Origin: Achatina immaculata
Taxonomy: Eukaryota; Mollusca; Gastropoda; Stylommatophora; Achatinidae
DNA: 64,000 nt
Assembly: GCA_009760885.1 (NCBI GenBank)
Contig: CM019713.1
Span: 21,398,427-21,462,426, forward strand
Reading direction: 5' to 3'
The notes under the pieces are model-generated. The model was given only the letters and a program-made list of their open reading frames with translations, was not told the origin of the DNA and did not search any database. The position numbers and the translations under genes were made by a program. Of the stretch, positions 54,801 through 63,747 are shown piece by piece. Every line of letters begins with the position of its first letter. Position 1 is the stretch's first letter.

Positions 54801-55411
54801 ACTTCCCAGTAAAACTCGCTGGATTTCATGTCTGCAAATTCAAATTCAGCTTCTGGAAACACTGGGAAGCCAACCAAGATGGTGTTTGGTAACTTTTCTA
54901 GCTTCACACTTGGAGGGTTGCAAGAAATTGAGATTTCTTCCTCCCAGATTTTCAGAACTGCTCCATCTACCCAAGCATTTTCATTTGACACAGACAAATC
55001 GACCACTCTTCCACTATGAATAATCTCAATAGGAATTGTTTTCTCATCCACAGCGTCACATTCATTTTTAGCCCCTGCTCCACTTTTCTTTTTGTGCTTA
55101 GTTTTCTTAGCCATCTTTTTACTTAAACTCAGGCGTAATCTGTCCACCGACAACCTCAACTCTTCATGTTTTAATCTACTGAAATTTAAAGATTTCAAAC
55201 AAGTATTTTCATTACTCGCCGACAAGTTCAGATCTAACTTGATTTCTAAACGTTCATCATTGTCACGGTTTTTCACAAAAACTGACGACATTCTGGTAGA
55301 ATAACTCCGTGTGTAGAATCGCTGAAGATAAAAACAATTTGATTTATAACTCGCTAGTAAACTATTTATTGAGAAAGTCACGATCTTCCGCCCAGCCAAG
55401 AATGTCGACAT
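37664..55411 (-). CDS. PDE12: 2'-phosphodiesterase 12 / poly(A) exonuclease, complete, seven exons
   Basis: Exons (minus strand) 55411-54537, 52111-51972, 49925-49763, 47023-46891, 45090-44935, 38674-38560 and 37929-37664 have consistent phases and sum to 1848 nt, 615 residues plus stop. PDE12 removes 3' adenylates and degrades 2'-5' oligoadenylate; the known enzyme is mitochondrial. Residues 1-40 form a basic, Ser/Thr-rich presequence (RFYTRSYSTR). Residues 41-290 are the variable N-terminal region. The EEP catalytic domain then shows SYNILA (297-302), LCLQEVD (E349), NTHLY (H457), CGDFNS (D500, N502) and PSDH (D603, H604), the expected Mg-binding and catalytic residues. Length matches the family. 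An in-frame TGA lies five codons upstream of the start. Every intron holds tandem repeats or transposons, yet the coding frame is intact. Confidence 0.95.
38560..38674 (-). CDS. PDE12: PDE12 exon 6
   Basis: Acceptor ACTGCATGTAG, donor TCAG|GTTAGT. Encodes GKKMSLVFCGDFNSAPHLGV .. DHADWRS with the CGDFNS catalytic motif. Confidence 0.95.
38920..40240 (+). mobile_element. CR1/jockey-like LINE 3' fragment, copy 1 (PDE12 intron 5)
   Basis: Decayed plus-strand copy of the C-terminal half of a LINE ORF2: counterparts of NTNKTKSM, EHKCLGLMADHHLSWN, HIQTHLDYCSTIWD and LHKRALNL of the better-preserved copy at 40262 are recognisable with frameshifts. Its 3' UTR (39900-40240), split from the ORF by a TG/TA microsatellite, ends ..CCAATTCTTAACCCTTTGAAAATAAAG and a short TTCG/TTCA tail. 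Confidence 0.85.
39600..39830. repeat. TG/TA-rich microsatellite region
   Basis: Compound (TATG)n, (TGTA)n and (TA)n runs. Long open frames rich in Y, I, C and V here are artefacts. Confidence 0.92.
40262..41405 (+). mobile_element. CR1/jockey-like LINE 3' fragment, copy 2, open C-terminal ORF
   Basis: A 5'-truncated LINE abutting the tail of copy 1. It keeps an open frame to the stop at 40980-40982 for the reverse-transcriptase thumb and C-terminal region: TNKTKSMLITTRQKLQ, HKTLGLITDQHLTWNSHVHN, HIQTHLDYCSTIWDGCS, LHKRALNLICDKHP, VKFVHRILSHNAPPYLW, AVQLWNTLPYNLK. The 3' UTR ends at AATAAAG followed by (ATTC)n at 41384-41410. The coding part looks young, but the endonuclease and catalytic reverse-transcriptase motifs are absent, so it cannot act alone. 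Confidence 0.92.
41450..41620. repeat. 34-bp tandem repeat
   Basis: Nearly five units of GACAGGATGAAAACTGGACT + GCTAGCACCAACAA. Confidence 0.94.
42065..42308. repeat. 31-bp minisatellite
   Basis: About eight units with ACAGTTCTACCTTGTACATA and CCTTAGCCATT, ending exactly at the mariner insertion (TA at 42308-42309). Confidence 0.94.
42310..43554 (-). mobile_element. mariner transposon with decayed transposase (PDE12 intron 5)
   Basis: About 1.25 kb bounded by inverted repeats: TGATAAGTTCTCAGCATAAG + GTACAA at 42320-42345 is matched perfectly by its complement at 43525-43550, with TA dinucleotides outside. The minus strand encodes a mariner-type transposase in pieces. The DNA-binding half (43397-43038: ISHRAVIRYLCDKGLSSKEI; STVKKWAAQFKHGRESLKDD) carries the helix-turn-helix motifs. 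The catalytic half (42943-42653) begins TMDETWVQHFQPQTKEQSKQ, whose Asp is the first of the D,D34D triad. The PPYSPDLAP motif follows in another frame near 42590. Stops and frameshifts make it inactive. The outermost bases of the right repeat are eroded. Confidence 0.95.
43555..44070. other. PDE12 intron 5 spacer
   Basis: No coding similarity seen. Confidence 0.5.
44080..44765 (-). mobile_element. Decayed I-like LINE fragment (PDE12 intron 5)
   Basis: Minus-strand translation from about 44730 gives RYLGITRD-stop-SLSFAQHVDNVIKK, which resembles the LKYLGINLDRILSFNKHTEE of the element at 9109-10409. Further recognisable but frame-broken stretches run to about 44080. Old and inactive. Confidence 0.7.
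44821..44958. repeat. 24-bp minisatellite whose first unit is the PDE12 exon 5/intron 5 boundary
   Basis: Read on the minus strand, exon 5 ends GATGCCTACAAACATGAG|GTAGGT. The 24-bp unit GTAGGTGATGCCTACARACATGAG then recurs, so that five identical donors CATGAG|GTAGGT follow at exon ends 44935, 44911, 44887, 44863 and 44839. The unit is exactly eight codons (VGDAYRHE or VGDAYKHE) and the frame stays open through all five. Confidence 0.97.
44935..45090 (-). CDS. PDE12: PDE12 exon 5
   Basis: Acceptor TTTCCCTCCAG, donor CATGAG|GTAGGT, both phase 0. Encodes VTVVESVEKPGNFVCLANTH LYFHP .. LRYLQNVCDAYKHE. H457 of NTHLY is a conserved EEP residue. The low-coordinate end is the founder of the 24-bp donor array, so four alternative in-frame ends exist. 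Confidence 0.95.
45405..45765. repeat. 35-bp minisatellite, PDE12 intron 4
   Basis: About ten units with ACAAACTTCATGTGATACAC and AAACATAAAGCATCT. Confidence 0.95.
45766..46890. other. PDE12 intron 4 spacer
   Basis: No gene, array or transposon end recognised. A short C-run lies at 46110-46120. Confidence 0.5.
46891..47023 (-). CDS. PDE12: PDE12 exon 4
   Basis: Acceptor TTATCATAG, chosen over a downstream AAATCAG because only it keeps the phase left by exon 3. Donor CTACAG|GTTTCA. Encodes (C)IRNQLDIGLSAFLASDPV .. EKIEERTTVLQ. It aligns without gaps to the family around the SKF..Q.DI..ASDP segment. Confidence 0.92.
47080..47350. repeat. 32-bp minisatellite, PDE12 intron 3
   Basis: About eight units with TTCCTACAAATATATAACAT and GTTATCACAGTG. 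Confidence 0.95.
47351..47990. other. PDE12 intron 3 spacer
   Basis: No coding content. Loosely repeated TTTTAGTTA..AAAACAAA near 47680-47800. Confidence 0.5.
47995..49738. repeat. 38-bp minisatellite, ~46 units, PDE12 intron 3
   Basis: Largest array inside a gene here. Units ACTGATCACATAAAGCCCAC + AGTTCTGACAAAGAAATA are 38 or 39 bp, differing by one A. Variants AAACCCC/AAAGCCC, CTGACC/CTGATC and a longer AAATAAAACTGATCAG type cluster regionally. A stretch around 48720-48900 recurs at 48900-49100, indicating block duplication. Confidence 0.97.
49763..49925 (-). CDS. PDE12: PDE12 exon 3
   Basis: Acceptor CTTTGTTGCAG, donor TTCTG|GTATGT (phase 2). Encodes (G)YQADLLCLQEVDKSIFSSHL .. EGCASFVRDSKF with the metal-binding Glu of LQEVD. 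Confidence 0.95.
49926..50235. other. PDE12 intron 2 spacer
   Basis: Nothing recognised. Confidence 0.5.
50236..50460 (-). mobile_element. Possible mariner-like C-terminal remnant
   Basis: Minus-strand translation contains WQKCVKVGEGHVKR, resembling the end of mariner-type transposases (WxKCIxxxGxYxE). No inverted repeats were identified. Tentative. Confidence 0.3.
50480..50890. repeat. 41-bp minisatellite, PDE12 intron 2
   Basis: About ten units with AATGTGGTAATCATTGAAAA and TGAGATCTGGGCTGGTCAGAG. Confidence 0.95.
50891..51640. repeat. 42-bp minisatellite, PDE12 intron 2
   Basis: About 17 units of 42 bp (14 codons) with AATGTGGTAGTCACTAGGAG and AATGAGATCTAGCCATATGAGG. It descends from the adjoining 41-bp array: AATGTGGTA, ATGAGATCT and the spacing are shared. 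Open frames on both strands are artefacts. Confidence 0.96.
51641..51971. other. PDE12 intron 2 spacer
   Basis: Nothing recognised next to the exon 2 donor. Confidence 0.5.
51972..52111 (-). CDS. PDE12: PDE12 exon 2
   Basis: Acceptor TATTGATATTCAG, donor CTAG|GTTTGC (phase 1). Encodes FRVLSYNILAQIYTETDL .. CPKHALDMDYRKHLLLKEIL, opening the EEP domain (SYNILA). Confidence 0.95.
52140..52610. repeat. 53-bp minisatellite, PDE12 intron 1
   Basis: About nine units with GAGCATGAAACTTTAAAACA and TAAATCTTAAAACATACAAA. Confidence 0.95.
52611..53039. other. PDE12 intron 1 spacer
   Basis: No gene recognised. Confidence 0.5.
53040..53640. repeat. 34-bp minisatellite, PDE12 intron 1
   Basis: About 17 units with GTCAGCTATAGTTCACCAAG and CCTGAGGCTAGCAT. 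A CCTGAGG/ACTGAGG alternation in the middle suggests dimer amplification. Confidence 0.96.
53638..53800 (+). mobile_element. LINE 3' fragment (same family as 62363-63330)
   Basis: AGACCAAGACAGAGATGGAA .. GATATAAAAGAAATTGGTGT .. TGGAGAGAGAAGAACAGAGA is nearly identical to 63210-63320. It corresponds to the basic C-terminal end of a LINE ORF2. Confidence 0.9.
53801..54536. other. PDE12 intron 1 spacer
   Basis: T-rich unique DNA on the + strand with a short GT/G microsatellite at 54434-54456. Confidence 0.5.
54537..55411 (-). CDS. PDE12: PDE12 exon 1
   Basis: Starts MSTFLAGRKIVTFS with a mitochondrial-type presequence through YTRSYSTRM, continues with a lysine-rich stretch (MAKKTKHKKKSGAG) and the N-terminal domain (..PNTILVGFPVFPEAEFEFAD .. 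SEFYWEVF .. SFTPQPDDVGRYVLLACVP). Donor GAGA|GTAGGT, phase 2. A second Met at about residue 41 (MSSVFVKN) could give a non-mitochondrial form. Confidence 0.95.
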
Positions 55412-55596
55412 CGTTACGTCTGGTCAAACAGGAAACGAGTCAAGCAGAAGTGGCTATTGTTATGTAGCCCGTAAAGTTTATACTGGTTTTTCTTATTCTT
55501 CCTCACATTTTCTTACAGCCATGAACTCTCCACCATATAACTCGCAAAGTTCATATTATTTGAAGTTTCGAACCCCTTCTACACATACACTCACGT
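55412..55596 (-). promoter_or_regulatory. PDE12: PDE12 5' flank
   Basis: Only 185 bp separate the start codon from the tail of LINE copy B. No TATA box is apparent. The proximal promoter and 5' UTR must lie here or the transcript must begin within the LINE. Confidence 0.4.
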
Positions 55597-57193
55597 ATCA
55601 TCATCATCATCATCATGTGCCGTGCCGACTGGCGTTGGCTATTATGCTTCTCCAGAGTATCCGATCCTTCATGCAGGCCATCAGCTCAGTTGGTGATCTC
55701 CTCTCACACCATCCTGTCAGACTGTCCAGTATCATTTCTCTTGGTCTTCCTCTTGATCTTCTTCCTTCTATTTTTCTTGTTATTATAATATTTTCAATGC
55801 CCCCTCTTCTCATTGCATGTCCTATGAAAGTACATTGTCTCTCTCTCTCTCTCTCTCTTATCTTTTTGACAAGGTTTTTTGTTTCTCCAGCTCTTCTCAT
55901 ACATTCTTCATTAGTTATTTTTGCTGTCCAGGGGATTCGCAACATTCTTCTAATAAACCACATTTCTGCTGCTTCCAATGATTTTTGTGCAGACTTGCCT
56001 ATTGTCCATGATTCACTTCCATATAACAAGATAGGTTCAATATAGCATATTTTAGGACTCGTTTTCTAACATTCATTGATAAAGATGTGTTGGTTAATAT
56101 GTTTCTCATTCTCTGAAATGCAGTCTTTGCTTGGCCTATTCTGTTCTTAATTTCTGTTCTGCATTTCTCATCTGAAGTTATTACTGCTCCAAGGTATTTG
56201 AATTTCTGCACCTGCTTCAGAATAGTTCCGTTTAATTTAATACTGCATGCTGGTGGATTCTGTTTCTTAGATATAATCATAGCCTCTGTCTTTTTGATGT
56301 TCAAAGTAAGGCCTTTCTGTTCACTTTCTTTGGCGACTTTATCCAAGAGATTTTGCAGGTCTTGTTGGTTCTCAGCTATCAGTACTGTGTCGTCAGCATA
56401 CCGAAGGTTGTTAATATTGCATCTTCCAATTTTTATGCCTTGTTCTGTGATGATTGTTGTTAGAATATTCTCGCTATACAGAGAAAAAAGGTCTGGAGAT
56501 AGTACACATCCTTGTCGCACCCTTGTTTTATAGGTTGATATTTTCCAATTCTATTTTCAATTCGAACTGCTGCTTCTTGCTGCCAGTATAGATGTTTTAC
56601 AATCCTCAGGTCTTTGCCGTCTATATTGATGTCTTCAAGCATTTTAATAATTTCATTATGTTTCACCTTGTCAAATGCCTTGATGTAATCAATGAAGCAT
56701 AAGTAGAGATCTTTCTGTACTTCTAAAGCTCTTTCTGTTAGTGTTCGTAAAGCATAAATGGCATTATGTGTTCCCTTTCCTTCAACAAATCCAAACTGTT
56801 CATTTGCTATTTCCATTTTTTATCTTTTTCCTTGTTCTTCTCATAATTAATCTCAGAAGTAGCTTCGTTATGTGACATGAGAGGCTGATAGTCCGGTGGT
56901 CATCACATTCCTTTGCACCTGGTTTCTTTGGTAGTGCTATAAACGTGGATTTAATCAGGTAACTGGGAATATAACCACTGTTGTAAATGCCATTCAGTAA
57001 CTTGGTTATTATTTTTATTCCTGTTTCCTCTAGTACCTCTATTTCTTCTATCGTTATATTATCAGGCCCAGTCTCTTTTCCTTTCTTCATGTGTTTGATG
57101 GCATCTATGATTTCATCTTCAAGTATTGGTGGTCCCTCACAGTTTTCAGTATCTGGTATTAATTCTGGTCTTTCTCCTCCATATAGCTCACCG

Positions 57194-57195
<2 letters not shown>
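55597..57195 (-). mobile_element. RTE-like LINE copy B, 5'-truncated
   Basis: Same family as copy A. A (TGA)n tail at 55597-55617 follows the ..NASRHGT C-terminus. Going upstream: GRPREMILDSLTGWCERRSP, the YADD box (NNLRYADDTVLIAENQQDL), MRQGCVLSPDLFSLYSENIL, FGFVEGKGTHNAIYALRTL, SLSCHITKLLLRLIMRRT, and GPDNITIEEIEVLEETG. It breaks off in a TA microsatellite at 57195. Several frameshifts. Less decayed than copy A. Confidence 0.93.

Positions 57196-57256
<61 letters not shown>
57196..57256. repeat. (TA)n microsatellite
   Basis: About 60 bp of almost pure TA between the heads of LINE copies B and C. Confidence 0.95.
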
Positions 57257-57257
<1 letters not shown>

Positions 57258-60200
57258 CTGGGGTAAAGCTAGGGCGACTATCCCCAACCAGGCGCGTCAC
57301 AGGTGGCGGATGGTGAAAGTCATTCAGATATGGAGGATCCCAGTGAATAAGGATTTATCCAAATAAGCAGGCGCGGACCACCTGGCGGTAGACTCAGAGA
57401 GCGAGGTGGCGTAGTAGGTGGCTCTACTACTCTTATAAAGTGCCTCAGGTGCCCAGTGAAGGGAATACCAGGCGGGTAAGAGGTGCCTTAAAACCTCTCG
57501 CTCCCGCTGCCTTGCGGGTAGGACAGGGAGTCCAAAGGCTAGCGGAGATTTCGTACACAAGACCGACAGAAGGCAACGGGAAACCACTGTTGTAGCTCCA
57601 AAGAACAATTATGTTTATTCAGAGTAATAGATTTGTCATGAACGACGTTAATGGATATTCCTTTGGAACAGCCTCATCCGGTAGGGCAGCTCACCAGTCA
57701 CAGGTGAGGCCAGATCGTCATCAAGCTACTGATGGCAAAACTAACAAGTTCATAATAGCAACATGGAATATTAGAACTTTATTCCAGGTTGAAAAATTAG
57801 AACATGTAAAGATGGAAATGAAAAGGATGAAGATTAACATATTAGGAATGGGTGAAGTTAGATGGACAGGTGCAGGGAAGATAAACTCTGATAAATATAC
57901 AATAATATATTCAGGAAGTGAGAAAGATGAACGAGGAGTAGGAACAATATTTGACGAGCAAACAGCAAGGACAATTGTAGGATATTTGAACATCTCGGAT
58001 CGAGTTCTGCTAGCCCAACTGAAAGGACAACCAATAAACATGAATATTATACAAGTGTACGCTCCAACATCTGAAAGTTCTGAAGAAGATGTACAGCTAT
58101 TTTATAATGACATAGAGACAGCCCTAAAATACACCTAGTCACATGAAGTTACCATAGTCATGGGAGATTTTAATGCCAAAGTTGGTAAAGGAAGAACTTC
58201 AGACATCCTTGGTGACTATGGACTGGGGGAGAGGAATGACAGAGGTTGTAAATTAATTGAATGGGCAAGAATACATAGCATGGTTGTAGGAAACACCTGG
58301 TTTAAACAACATCCTCGAAGACTGGCAACATGGTACAGCCCAGACAAAAAGACTTTTAACCAGATAGACTACATATTAATCAACAAACGATTCCACAGTG
58401 CATTACTAACAACAAAAACCATGCCATGAGCTGACTGTAATAGTGACCATGACCCACTCTGTGGAAAAATTAGAATAAAGCTAAAGAAAACATGCAGAAA
58501 AGTGAGAAACATCAAACTGAATACAGAACTCCTTAAAAATGATCAAGAACTGCGAGAATAATACAAAGTTATTATAACAAATAGATACAATGCAATAGCA
58601 AAGCTAAATAGTATAGATGAACAATAGGCAATGTTAAGAGATTCTATCCACCAAGCTGTTAAGGAGATAATACCACCAAAAAAAGAAGCCCCTAAAAATA
58701 AATGGATGACAGATGATATCTTAGGACTGATGGACAAGAGGAGGAGGAGTAAAAATAACCAAGAAATATATAGCAAGATAAATAAAGAAATAAGACGCAA
58801 AAGCAGAGAAGCAAAAGAAGTGTGGTTAAATGAGCAGTGCAGACAGATAGAGGACGCTCATAATAAAGACAGCAAAAACATGCACAAACGAATTAATGAA
58901 CTCACAGCCAGGAAAACAAAATATACCACAGGTTGCCTGAAATTGAAAGAAGGTAAAATGTTAATGAGAAAAGAAGACATTGTGGACAGGTGGACAGAGT
59001 ATATCGGTGAGCTATATGGAGGAGAAAGACCAGAATTAATACCAGATACTGAAAACTGTGATGGACCGCCAATACTTGAAGATGAAATCATAGATGCCAT
59101 CAAACACATGAAGAAAGGAAAAGAGACTGGGCCTGATAATATAACGATAGAAGAAATAGAGCCACTAGAAGAGACAGAATAAACATAATAACCAAGTTAC
59201 TGAATGACATTTACAACAGTGGTTATATTCCTAGTTACCTGATTAAATCCACGTTTATAGCACTACCAAAGAAACCAGGTGCAAAGGAATGTGATGACCA
59301 CCGGACTATCAGCCTCTCATGTCACATAACAAAGCTACTTCTGAGAATCATTATGAGAAGAACAAGGAAAAAGATAAAAATGGAAATAGCAAATGAACAG
59401 TTTGGATTTGTTGAAGGAAAGGGAACACACAATGCTATTTATGCTTTATGAACACTAACAGAAAGAGCTTTAGAAGTACAGAAAGATCTTTACTTATGCT
59501 TCATTGATTACACAAAGGCTTTCGACAAGGTGAAACATAATGAAATTATTAAAATGCTTGAAGACATCAATATAGACGGCAAAGACCTGAGGATTGTAAA
59601 ACATCTATACTGGCAGCAAGAAGCAGCAATTCGAGTTGAAAATACGACTGGAAAATATCAACCGATAAAACAAGGGTGCGACAAGGATGTGTACTATCTC
59701 CAGACCTTTTTTCTCTGTACAGTGAGAATATTCTAAGAACAATCATCACAGAACAAGGCATAAAAATTGGAGGATGCAATATTAACAACCTTCGGTATGC
59801 TGACGACACAGTACTGATAGCTGAGAACCAACAAGACCTGCAAAATCTCTTGGATAAAGTCGCCAAAGAAAGTGAACAGAAAGGCCTTACTTTGAACATC
59901 AAAAAGACAGAGACTATGGTTATATCTAAGAAACAGAATCCACAGCATGCAGTATAAAATTAAACGGAACTATTCTAAATCAGGTACAGAAATTCAAATA
60001 CCTTGGAGCAGTAATAACTTTAGATGGGAAATGCAGAACAGAAATTAAGAACAGAATAGGCCAAGCAAAGACTGCATTTCAGAGAATGAGAAACGTATTA
60101 ACCAACACATCCTTATCAATGAATGTTAGAAAACGAGTCCTAAAATGTTATATTGAACCTATCTTGTTATATGGAAGTGAATCATGGACAATAAGCAGGT

Positions 60201-60585
60201 CTGCACAAAAATCACTGGAAGCAGCAGAAATGTGGTTTATTAGAAGAATGTTGCGAATCCCCTGGACAGCAAAAATAACAAATGAAGAATGTATGAGAAG
60301 AGCTGGAGAAACAAAAAACTTTGTCAAAAAGATAAGAGAGAGACATTGTACTTTCATAAGACATGGAATGAGAAGAGGGAGCATTGAAAATATTATAACA
60401 ACAAGAAAAATAGAAGGAAGAAGATCAAGAGGAAGACCAAGAGAAATGATACTGGACAGTCTGACAGGATGGTGTGAGAGGAGATCACCAACTGAGCTGA
60501 TGGCCTGCATGAAGGATCGTGTACTCTGGAGAAGCATAATAGCCAACGCCAGTCGGCACGGCACATGATGATGATAATGATGATG

Positions 60586-60590
<5 letters not shown>
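57257..60590 (+). mobile_element. RTE-like LINE copy C, near full length with 5' UTR
   Basis: About 3.3 kb. A GC-richer 5' UTR (57257-57610, with CAACGGGAAACCACTGTTGT at its end) leads to an ORF starting near 57611. The endonuclease has TWNIRTLFQVEKLEHV, LGMGEVRWTGAGK, QVYAPTSESSEEDV, MGDFNAKVGKGR, NTWFKQHPRRLATWYS and SDHDPLC. The reverse transcriptase has KKGKETGPDNITIEEI, IALPKKPG, YTKAFD, CVLSPDLFS and NNLRYADDTVLIAE. The C-terminal region is RMLRIPWTAKITNEECMRRA .. GRPREMILDSL .. NASRHGT. A (TGATGA)n tail follows at 60566-60590. At least two stop codons (58137, 58428) and several frameshifts make it inactive. It is the most complete copy and shows the whole domain order. Confidence 0.94.
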
Positions 60591-60639
<49 letters not shown>

Positions 60640-60640
60640 G
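60586..60640. repeat. (CA)n(TA)n microsatellite
   Basis: Directly follows the LINE tail. LINE tails often seed such microsatellites. Confidence 0.93.
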
Positions 60641-60787
60641 GCTCCTGTTCATCTCTTGATGCTATCTACCCAAGTCGTTATTGTTGTCTTCTCTTTCCTT
60701 GGATCTTGTCCTCAAGAAGAGTCTTCGTTATAGTATTATTCCTCTTGACGTATCTAAAGTATCTAAGTTATCGTGTTTTATGATTTT

Positions 60788-62166
60788 CTTCTTCTTCTAC
60801 GTTCGCTTCTACCACCAAGATCGCCCCGTGATACTCCTGAATTTACTCCTGTGGTCCTCGACGTGGCCGTGATCCCCTGTGGTCCCGAGAAGCCCGCAAG
60901 AGATCCCCGAGTGGATCACAAGAGGTTCAGGGTATAGCGGGGCTTGGGCCTGAATTCTTGGTGGGTCGCAGAAGCGGGATTGCATGACACCATGGTTTTC
61001 GTTGCACCAGCTTAATCTAGAGTTGGACTTTCTCACCGGAAAATCTCGACTTGTTTTGGATATCAGTATATCCACGACATGTGAGAGGTGGTTGCTTGTC
61101 CAGTCCAAAGTTGGACTTTCTCACCGGAAAACCTCAGTGTGACTAGGATACGCATACATCCCCGCCGGATGAGAGGTGGATGCCGTATCTAGACTGCACT
61201 GGTCCAGTGTCTCCGACTTCAGCATTTTGTGGACGTGGCCGCTACCCTTCCTAGATGTGACCGGGACGGAGCTTTTGTCCAGGAGGACGAATCCTCGCCA
61301 CTATTAAGTTTCACCCCTGGGTTAAGCCGGTTAGGCGTATTATCCCAGTATAAGTGTGTTTAGGACGTGACCTACCTCTAGAGCGGAGGTACAATGACAT
61401 TAGTAGCCGTCAAGTTTCACCGCTGGTTTAAGCCGGCTTAGGCATATTTCACCAGTATGGGTGTATACCGGACGTGGCCGGCCTCTAGAGCAGAGGTGCC
61501 TTGGTATGAGCAGCTCTCGCCGCGAGACTACTGGACATAACGATTAAGCTTCACTTTATCCTTTCCATTACCTTTTCACATCGGCGCCGCACGGCAACCC
61601 TAATTGCTTTTTCGCGCTTTCTTCATTGGCCGCGAAGAGTTTCACTCCACGCGAGGCATCCAAAGAATCTCGCCAGCAGTGTCTTAACCCCCTAGGTTAA
61701 GTTGGTTCAAGCAATTCGCCCGGATTGAGTGCAAATAGAACGTGGCCGACCTCCAGAGCATAAATGCCAGTCCTGACCTCGAGACAACTGATGACTTCAC
61801 TTAATCCTTTCTTTCACCATTTCCACAGTGGCGCCTCGCGGCAACCCCATTCGCACCCTTGTTCACTCTCCCGGAGGAGCCCCACTCAACGCACGGCAGC
61901 TGAAAAATTTCGTCAGCAGTGGGTTTTAAATCAGAGTTTTCCTTCTCTCAGATGAGCTACCAATCAAGACTCTCATCTACTTGAAACGTCTGGCTCTCAG
62001 ACACCTTCGCCCCTTCTCCTGTCAGTTTGAACAGTTCCGCAACGAGAAGGCCATGAGCTGGACTTGGACTGTCAGAGGCTATTTGAGACGCACGCCTTGG
62101 AGGCATTTAATTGGAGTGGAGAGTGTATCCTTCATCCCACCTCCGGCTATGACAATCCTTAGAACC
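60788..62166 (-). mobile_element. GAA-tail nonautonomous retroelement, copy 4 (full length, TSD)
   Basis: Colinear with copy 2 over its whole length. Tail at the left (minus strand GCGAACGTAGAAGAAGAAGA), 5' end at about 62166 (CTAAGGATTGTCATAGCCGG). It is bounded by the perfect 10-bp duplication TTATGATTTT at 60778-60787 and 62167-62176. About 1.38 kb, with no sizeable conserved open frame. Confidence 0.9.
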
Positions 62167-62325
62167 TTATGATTTTCAATATACCTCTTTTCACTTCTAG
62201 TTTCTTTCTTTGTTTTCTTATCTGCCCACGGGATAAATTTATGCTCTTGTGGAACAGCACTGGGCACAATGTGGGTTCCATGTGACAAAACATCACATAT
62301 TATACTGGACGTCTCACGAGCACAG

Positions 62326-62327
<2 letters not shown>

Positions 62328-62363
<36 letters not shown>
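62328..62363. repeat. (TA)n microsatellite
   Basis: Pure TA run at the truncated 5' end of the following LINE. Confidence 0.95.
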
Positions 62364-62365
<2 letters not shown>

Positions 62366-63335
62366 GACCAGAATATGTATGGAGGATGCACAAAATATAG
62401 TAATATATGAAGGAAGAATGTCAGAACTCTTCTCTATAAGAACTGGTTTAAAACAAGGTTTTATACATTATCTCCATTACTATTCAATCTAATATTAGAA
62501 AAGGTAATCAGAAAAGTGAAAGAAGAAAGCAGTACAGAAGAACAAACTAAAATACTAGGATACGCTGATGACATCGACCTGGTGGGGGAAACTATGCAAG
62601 AAGTCATCAATACCTGCATACACCTGTGAGATGTGGCACTAAAAGTTGGCTTGACCATTAACCAAGATAAGACAGATTATATGAAGATATCATGAGACCA
62701 GAGGCAGAATGATCCAGATTATATAAATGTTGGAGATATGATTAATAGGAAAGCAGAAACATACAAACATCTAGGCACAACCTTCAACAGAAGCAACACA
62801 GTAAGCGAGGAAATTAAAATCAGAGTTCAGATAGGGAATAAAATATAATTTGCATTGCAACACCTGTTAAAATCCAAAATCCTGTCCCAAAAACACCAAA
62901 ATAACAATCTACAAAACTATAAAAGACCAGTCATCATGTATGGATCAGAAACATAGAGTACGACAAAGAAAGATGAACAACAATTTGAGAACAAGATCCT
63001 AAGAAGAATCTTTGGGCCGATAAAGGATACCAGCATTGGAGAATGGAGGGCTAGAAAGAACACTGAAGTGAACAGCTTATTTAAGTCCCAACGAATTATA
63101 AATGTCATGAAACTGAACAGACTACGCTGGCTGGGACATGCAGAAAGAATAGAACAGACAAATGAAAGTGATGTATGAACAAGAGATGAGGGAAATATGA
63201 CCAAGGGGTAGGCCAAGACAGAGATGGAAAGACAACATAGAAGAGGATATAAAAGAAATGGGTGTCACCAACTGGAGAGAGAAGATTAGGAATAGAGAGG
63301 AATGGAGGCGAACACTATCTGCAGCAATATATATA
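62363..63335 (+). mobile_element. Decayed LINE, reverse transcriptase to C-terminus
   Basis: Plus-strand frames give EGRMSELFSIRTGLKQG, LSPLLFNLILEKVIRKVKEE, GYADDIDLVGE (the YADD catalytic box), KVGLTINQDKT, KAETYKHLGTTFNRSNTVSE, VIMYGSET, ILRRIFGPIKD, LNRLRWLGHAERIE and a basic end (RPRQRWKDN-like). Frameshifts and stops occur throughout. Not the RTE-like family of copies A-C. A second 3' end of this family is at 53638-53800. Confidence 0.9.
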
Positions 63336-63391
63336 TAAATATATATTTATATATATACATTCTTCATTAATAAATGCTAAACATGAGCAGT

Positions 63392-63397
<6 letters not shown>

Positions 63398-63442
<45 letters not shown>

Positions 63443-63446
63443 AAGA
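63398..63446. repeat. (GA)n microsatellite with G run
   Basis: About 18 GA units followed by ten G. Confidence 0.95.
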
Positions 63447-63639
63447 TGAACCAATGAAACATATGTGACATTTACTTTTTAAAAAGAAAATATCTTAGCC
63501 TATTGGGGGTCACTCATCGATATCTCCGCTCTTCATTGTTTCTTCTATGATATGTTGATATGTTGATATGAAGATGATATAATTCCTACAATGATCAGAT
63601 GAAGTGAGGTGATTGTGTGAGGTAATAGTGCGCGGTGAT

Positions 63640-63735
63640 TGATTGATTGATCTTTATTTCAAAAAGGGTTAAGAATTGGCCACGCAGGCCCGACTGACAT
63701 TCTGCCCTTTACCATACCATACATCTTTCACTCTA
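63640..63735 (-). mobile_element. CR1/jockey-like LINE 3' end fragment, copy 3
   Basis: Reverse complement matches the 3' end of the elements at 38920 and 40262: GGGCAGAATGTCAGTCGGGC, CCAATTCTTAACCC, AATAAAGATC and a (AATC)n tail at 63640-63653. Fewer than 100 bp remain. Confidence 0.88.
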
Positions 63736-63747
63736 TTCCAGACATTC

